Source: an uncultured Actinomycetes bacterium
Lineage (GTDB): Bacteria > Actinomycetota > Actinomycetes > Nanopelagicales > Nanopelagicaceae
DNA: 64,000 nucleotides
Direction of reading: 5' to 3'
Assembly (NCBI GenBank): GCA_903822425.1
Contig: CAIJOY010000015.1
Span: 1 to 64,000, forward strand
Under the pieces are notes generated by a model. The model had not been told where the DNA came from. It made no database searches and saw nothing but the letters and a program-made list of their open reading frames with translations. A program made the translations under genes and the position numbers. This document shows positions 60,690 to 64,000 of the stretch, in pieces; the first letter of the stretch is position 1; each line of letters starts with the position of its first letter.

Positions 60690-61084
60690 TCAAAGTAGGT
60701 GATGTAGTTGCTGAGCGAGTTTTTTGGATTGACCGCGATTTACTTAAAGCATATGCAAATGCAAGTGGAGACCAGAATCCGATTCACCAAGATGAGGTAT
60801 TTGCTAAATCTGTCGGATTGCCCGATGTCATCGCGCACGGAATGTTGACGATGGCCCTAGTTGGAAAATTTGTCACAGATTGGGCTGGCGGGGCAGCAAC
60901 GGTTAAAGAGTTCTCTGGTCGATTTACAAAACCAGTGGTAGTTCCGATTAACCAAAAAGTTGACTTGACTGTCGCGGCTACCGTAAGTGAAATAGCAGCA
61001 GGTATGGCTCGGCTGGACATAACGGCAACTTCTCAAGGCGTGAAAGTACTTGGAATGGCCAAAGCGCTGGTGTTGAAATCATGA
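60686..61084 (+). CDS. hadB: MaoC-like (3R)-hydroxyacyl dehydratase, catalytic subunit (HadB type)
   Basis: 132 residues from ATG 60686. The hydratase 2 motif ANASGDQNPIHQDEVFAKSVG carries the catalytic Asp and His, followed by DVIAHGMLTMALVGKFVTDW. With HadA it would dehydrate 3-hydroxyacyl-ACP. In mycobacteria HadAB and HadBC serve mycolate synthesis, but the pair also exists in actinobacteria without mycolates; there is no hadC here. It overlaps murB by four bases. Confidence 0.88.
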   Translation: MIKVGDVVAERVFWIDRDLLKAYANASGDQNPIHQDEVFAKSVGLPDVIAHGMLTMALVGKFVTDWAGGAATVKEFSGRFTKPVVVPINQKVDLTVAATVSEIAAGMARLDITATSQGVKVLGMAKALVLKS

Positions 61085-62100
61085 CCGATTTATCGAAGTA
61101 CACAAGTTTGCGCGTGGGCGGACCTGCAAGAAAATTTGTCGAAGTATCAACGCAAGATGAAATCATTGCGGCAATTGAGGCGGCGGGGGATTCACCCATA
61201 TTGATTATGGGTGGAGGCACCAACATATTGGTGAGTGATAAAGGTTTTGAAGGCACTGTTATTCATATCTCAAATAATCATATTGAAAGTGAAGTGGATG
61301 CTTGCAGTGGGGCGACCCTGACAATTGGTGCTGGCGAGAATTGGGATGCATTCGTTGCAACGACAATTTCTCGGGGGTTTGCAGGACTTGAAACTTTGAG
61401 TGGAATACCCGGCACGGTCGGCGCTGCTCCGATACAAAATATTGGCGCATACGGTCACGAAGTTTCTGAGTTCATTACGCGAGTGCGCACTTATGACCGC
61501 AAAGAGAAAAAAGTCCGAACCTTTACTAATCAAGAGTGCGAGTTTTCCTATAGAAGTTCCCATTTCAAAACCGAACCCAATCGATATGTGGTTCTAGATG
61601 TCGCATTCCAACTTCGCATCGGAGAAGTAACTACTCCAATTCTCTATGCTGATTTAGCTAAATCTCTCGGGATCGAACTTGGGGAGAAGGCTCCTGTCGT
61701 TACCACTCGTGAACACATCTTGAAACTTCGCGCGAGTAAAGGCATGTTGCTTAATCCAGATGACCATGACTCATGGTCGGCCGGTTCATTCTTTACCAAT
61801 CCAATTATTAGCGCAGAGAGTGCATCCAAGCTTCCAGTTGATGCTCCACGATGGCCACAGGCCGACGGCCGAGTAAAAACTTCTGCCGCATGGTTAATGG
61901 AACATGCAGGAGTTCACAAGGGAGACTCTCTCTTAGGTGCGCGCATTTCAACCAAACATGTATTGGCACTGACTAACGCTGGAGATGCAACTGCCCAAGA
62001 TATTGTCAGTCTTGCCAAGAGCGCACAGCGACACGTTCAGGAAGAATTCGGAATTACTCTAGAACCTGAAGTAAATCTCATTGGCTTAGAGTTACTCTAA
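61081..62100 (+). CDS. murB: UDP-N-acetylenolpyruvoylglucosamine reductase
   Basis: 339 residues. The FAD-binding block is LIMGGGTNILVSDKGFEGTVI, with LSGIPGTVGAAPIQNIGAYGHE as second signature. SAGSFFTNP holds the catalytic Ser that protonates the intermediate, and EPEVNLIG near the C-terminus holds the catalytic Glu, so this is a type I MurB. It makes UDP-N-acetylmuramate for peptidoglycan. It overlaps hadB by four bases and is followed by a secreted-protein gene after 4 bases. Confidence 0.95.
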   Translation: MTDLSKYTSLRVGGPARKFVEVSTQDEIIAAIEAAGDSPILIMGGGTNILVSDKGFEGTVIHISNNHIESEVDACSGATLTIGAGENWDAFVATTISRGFAGLETLSGIPGTVGAAPIQNIGAYGHEVSEFITRVRTYDRKEKKVRTFTNQECEFSYRSSHFKTEPNRYVVLDVAFQLRIGEVTTPILYADLAKSLGIELGEKAPVVTTREHILKLRASKGMLLNPDDHDSWSAGSFFTNPIISAESASKLPVDAPRWPQADGRVKTSAAWLMEHAGVHKGDSLLGARISTKHVLALTNAGDATAQDIVSLAKSAQRHVQEEFGITLEPEVNLIGLELL

Positions 62101-62104
62101 TTCA

Positions 62105-63625
62105 ATGTTTAAGAAAGTCATCGCCGTCGCGGTCTTGCTTTTTGCATCCGTTACTCCAGTACATGCCGAAGACCTTTCTTATCTAGGTCGAGTTATTTCT
62201 TGGGAAGATACTGCGCCTTTTCACGATTACCCTGTCGCGTATTCCTTTTCTGGAGGATCTGGTAATCCGTGCGATGGGGGTTGGTCGGCAACATGCGATC
62301 CGAGTGTTGGCAATGTACAGGTGGTTAACTTTCTACCAGTTTGCGACTCTGCCGACGGATCAGATAAAAGATTAGATTGCGTAGAAAGTGTTTATGCTGA
62401 CGTAAACGGAGTTAAAGTAAAAGGTGAGCGCGTAGTAAGCCCAGTTGGCGTTTGGAACGCCTATGCATTTACGGCAAAACCAGAATTTGGAATTGCGAAG
62501 TCAAGCCCGATTCTTATCTATAAGTTTCCAGGACTAAGCCATGACAAAGGTGACAATTTTATGGTTGACCCTTTTTCAACAAAATCTGTAAACAAGGGCG
62601 TTGTAGGGGAAACTCAGTACACATTTCTAATTGCACCGGCCTTCCAAACTAGCAGTCAAGATTTGTGCGGTTTTATCGATGCATCCGCTGGGTATTGTTG
62701 GAAGAGTGGAAGTTTTCTTTCAGATACTGGGTTTACATTAAATCTTAAACTCGCGACTCCGCCAGTTGGGTGGTTCACAAGCAGAATTACGACACCCGAT
62801 GTTCAAATAAATCCCGCATCTGATGGCAGAACTCAAGTTACTTTTTCTGGTAATTCTCAAGCGATACCTTCAATAAGTAGGTATTACCATTACACAATTC
62901 AAAGTGAACAAGATGAATGGAATCAAGTTGCAAAAACCCTGCCGGGATTGATCTGGGATAAGCTCACTGCAGATGGAAAAAGATATTCCATAAGTATTCC
63001 GTTCAGTTCTGATGCAATAAGCGAATTTCAAGACATAGTTTCTAAAGTTCCCTCATTTAACAATGCAGATGCCCTTAAGAATATCTGGCGCATTGAATCA
63101 AAATCCTTTGGTACTGCGCCTAGCACTCCTTGTTTAAAATCTGGCTTCACTGGGATAGTTTCCAGTAACGCTTTGACCTATGAAAATGCTATTCCAACGT
63201 GGGACGCTGCAAACAGCGCCTTGGTTTATAGAATAGCTTCGCCTCACACTGCACTAGGTAAAGAATTCACCGGAAAATATGATCTTTTGATTTCTGAACA
63301 AGTTGGTAAGTGCCTTTGGCACGTTCAAAATCTTGCGCCTTCGGCTGAAATAAGTGTCACAAGTGCTGACGGTCAAATAAAAGTATTCACAGCCGGCAGC
63401 AGTATTTCTGGCGGATTTTACAAATTTACTGCGACTGGATTCACATTCAGTACAAATAAAATTTCTGTAAAGTTAGTTTCTAAAGCAGCCAGTGCTCCTG
63501 TTGGAAAGCCGATTGCCGCTACCAAATCTTCTGCAGCAAAGACCATTATTTGCCTCAAGGGGAAGATCCAAAAGAATGTCACCGCGGCTAAGCCACAATG
63601 TCCTACCGGTTATAAGAAGAAGTAA
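62105..63625 (+). CDS. Secreted protein of unknown function with Lys-rich C-terminal motif
   Basis: 506 residues. A Sec signal peptide (MFKKVIAVAVLLFASVTPVHA, probable cleavage before EDLS) shows export; no lipobox or LPxTG. The body has scattered cysteines and no recognised domain, with few charged clusters and a beta-rich look. The last 30 residues form a distinct module: ICLKGKIQKNVTAAKPQCPTGYKKK-type spacing with two cysteines and a KKK end. I recall similar tails in secreted proteins of small freshwater actinobacteria, unverified. It follows murB by four bases on the same strand, so it may be cotranscribed. Confidence 0.7.
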   Translation: MFKKVIAVAVLLFASVTPVHAEDLSYLGRVISWEDTAPFHDYPVAYSFSGGSGNPCDGGWSATCDPSVGNVQVVNFLPVCDSADGSDKRLDCVESVYADVNGVKVKGERVVSPVGVWNAYAFTAKPEFGIAKSSPILIYKFPGLSHDKGDNFMVDPFSTKSVNKGVVGETQYTFLIAPAFQTSSQDLCGFIDASAGYCWKSGSFLSDTGFTLNLKLATPPVGWFTSRITTPDVQINPASDGRTQVTFSGNSQAIPSISRYYHYTIQSEQDEWNQVAKTLPGLIWDKLTADGKRYSISIPFSSDAISEFQDIVSKVPSFNNADALKNIWRIESKSFGTAPSTPCLKSGFTGIVSSNALTYENAIPTWDAANSALVYRIASPHTALGKEFTGKYDLLISEQVGKCLWHVQNLAPSAEISVTSADGQIKVFTAGSSISGGFYKFTATGFTFSTNKISVKLVSKAASAPVGKPIAATKSSAAKTIICLKGKIQKNVTAAKPQCPTGYKKK

Positions 63626-64000
63626 TTAACCTTCAGTAATTAGTTTTTTGATTCGAGCAATTCCTTCAATGATGTCTTCATCACTGAGTGCATAGGAAAA
63701 GCGCAAGTAACCAGATGGTCCGAAAGCTTCACCAGGGACCGCTGCAACTTCGACCTCTTCCAGAATCAATGTCGCTAATTGCGCAGAAGTCGTAGGAGTT
63801 TTTCCTCGAATAGTCTTGCCAAGAACACCCTTGACGGATGGATACACGTAGAAAGCACCTGTTGGCATTGGACAAATAAATCCGGGAATCTCATTTAATA
63901 ATCCAACAATCAATTTACGGCGCCGGTTAAAAGCTTCTCCCATTGTATGAACAGCTGATAAGTCACCAGTAAGTGCGGCAATGGCAGCGCGTTGAGCTAC
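63626..64000 (-). CDS. Aspartate/aromatic aminotransferase family protein, C-terminal part (5' end outside window)
   Basis: The frame is open to the window edge; about 124 C-terminal residues are visible. [34 protein letters not shown] and [33 protein letters not shown] are typical of the small domain of class I PLP aminotransferases; the Arg of GYLRFSYA is the alpha-carboxylate-binding residue. The catalytic Lys is outside the window. It probably transaminates aspartate in nitrogen metabolism. Its stop directly abuts the convergent secreted-protein gene. Confidence 0.88.
   Translation of the reverse strand, partial: VAQRAAIAALTGDLSAVHTMGEAFNRRRKLIVGLLNEIPGFICPMPTGAFYVYPSVKGVLGKTIRGKTPTTSAQLATLILEEVEVAAVPGEAFGPSGYLRFSYALSDEDIIEGIARIKKLITEG

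Noticed and set aside
60300-61084. Mycolic acid dehydratase genes as evidence for a mycolate-producing organism
   Set aside because: hadA and hadB also occur in actinobacteria without mycolic acids, there is no hadC, and no other mycolate gene is in the window.

Overview
The window reads as one contiguous, very gene-dense piece of an actinobacterial chromosome with moderate-to-low GC. The phylum assignment rests on a WhiB7-type regulator, the AdnAB helicase-nuclease pair, a fused 2-oxoglutarate decarboxylase (Kgd), nickel superoxide dismutase with its SodX protease, a SigR/RsrA-type sigma and anti-sigma pair, and rpmG-hadA-hadB-murB behind two tRNAs. Intergenic gaps are mostly under 100 bases, many genes overlap by ATGA, and several proteins are shorter than their usual relatives. 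That fits a streamlined free-living lineage; freshwater Nanopelagicales (acI) is my best guess, inferred and not tested. No phage, insertion sequence, CRISPR array or rRNA gene was seen.

Layout. (1) 1-5463: a forward catabolic cluster, probably for 4-hydroxyproline: C-terminus of an FAD/[2Fe-2S] dehydrogenase, a DHDPS-family deaminase, a proline-racemase-family epimerase, then a Gfo/Idh oxidoreductase, an SDR and an FMN-dependent 2-hydroxyacid dehydrogenase. (2) 5426-10937: nitronate monooxygenase-like protein, DUF779 plus aldehyde dehydrogenase, MFS transporter, rhodanese, a small Cys protein. (3) 10941-18502: small membrane protein, RmuC, YchF, an omega-amino acid aminotransferase divergent from methylmalonate/malonate semialdehyde dehydrogenase, BipA/TypA. 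(4) 18543-36683: adnA-adnB, an EEP hydrolase, nudC-uvrD2, whiB7, an E1/cyclodehydratase-like protein, a DUF5679 zinc ribbon, a YgjP-like metallopeptidase, a Zincin_2-type protein, a Lon-domain protein and a UPF0182 protein; from memory this follows the Mycobacterium Rv3202c-Rv3193c order. (5) 36736-45384: initiator tRNA, a Cys-rich peptide beside a copper ATPase, hisN, rsgA, aroA, SRAP protein, sigR-rsrA, thioesterase, sodN/sodX. (6) 45381-56200: kgd, a membrane protein, a degenerate GGDEF protein, an isolated tadA-tadB-tadC set, putA. (7) 56255-64000: an N-acylamino acid racemase/MenC-like enzyme with a GNAT acyltransferase and a duplicated membrane protein, a quinone oxidoreductase, tRNA-Thr, tRNA-Met, rpmG, hadAB, murB, a secreted protein and the end of an aminotransferase.

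How it works together. The metabolic genes point to scavenging of amino acids (hydroxyproline, proline, beta-alanine or related amines, possibly D-amino acids) into 2-oxoglutarate, glutamate and acetyl-CoA, feeding a TCA cycle built on Kgd. Stress functions (SigR, SodN, CopA, AdnAB, WhiB7) sit between them.

The most interesting signal is the whiB7 leader (28278-28635). A translated 47-codon upstream ORF ends inside the apical loop of a long hairpin (28485-28534), and that hairpin is mutually exclusive with a rho-independent terminator (28528-28570) placed just before whiB7. This is a complete candidate ribosome-controlled attenuator. A second recurring signal is a TAGGCT/TAnnnT box 6-9 bases before many start codons, indicating widespread leaderless transcription.
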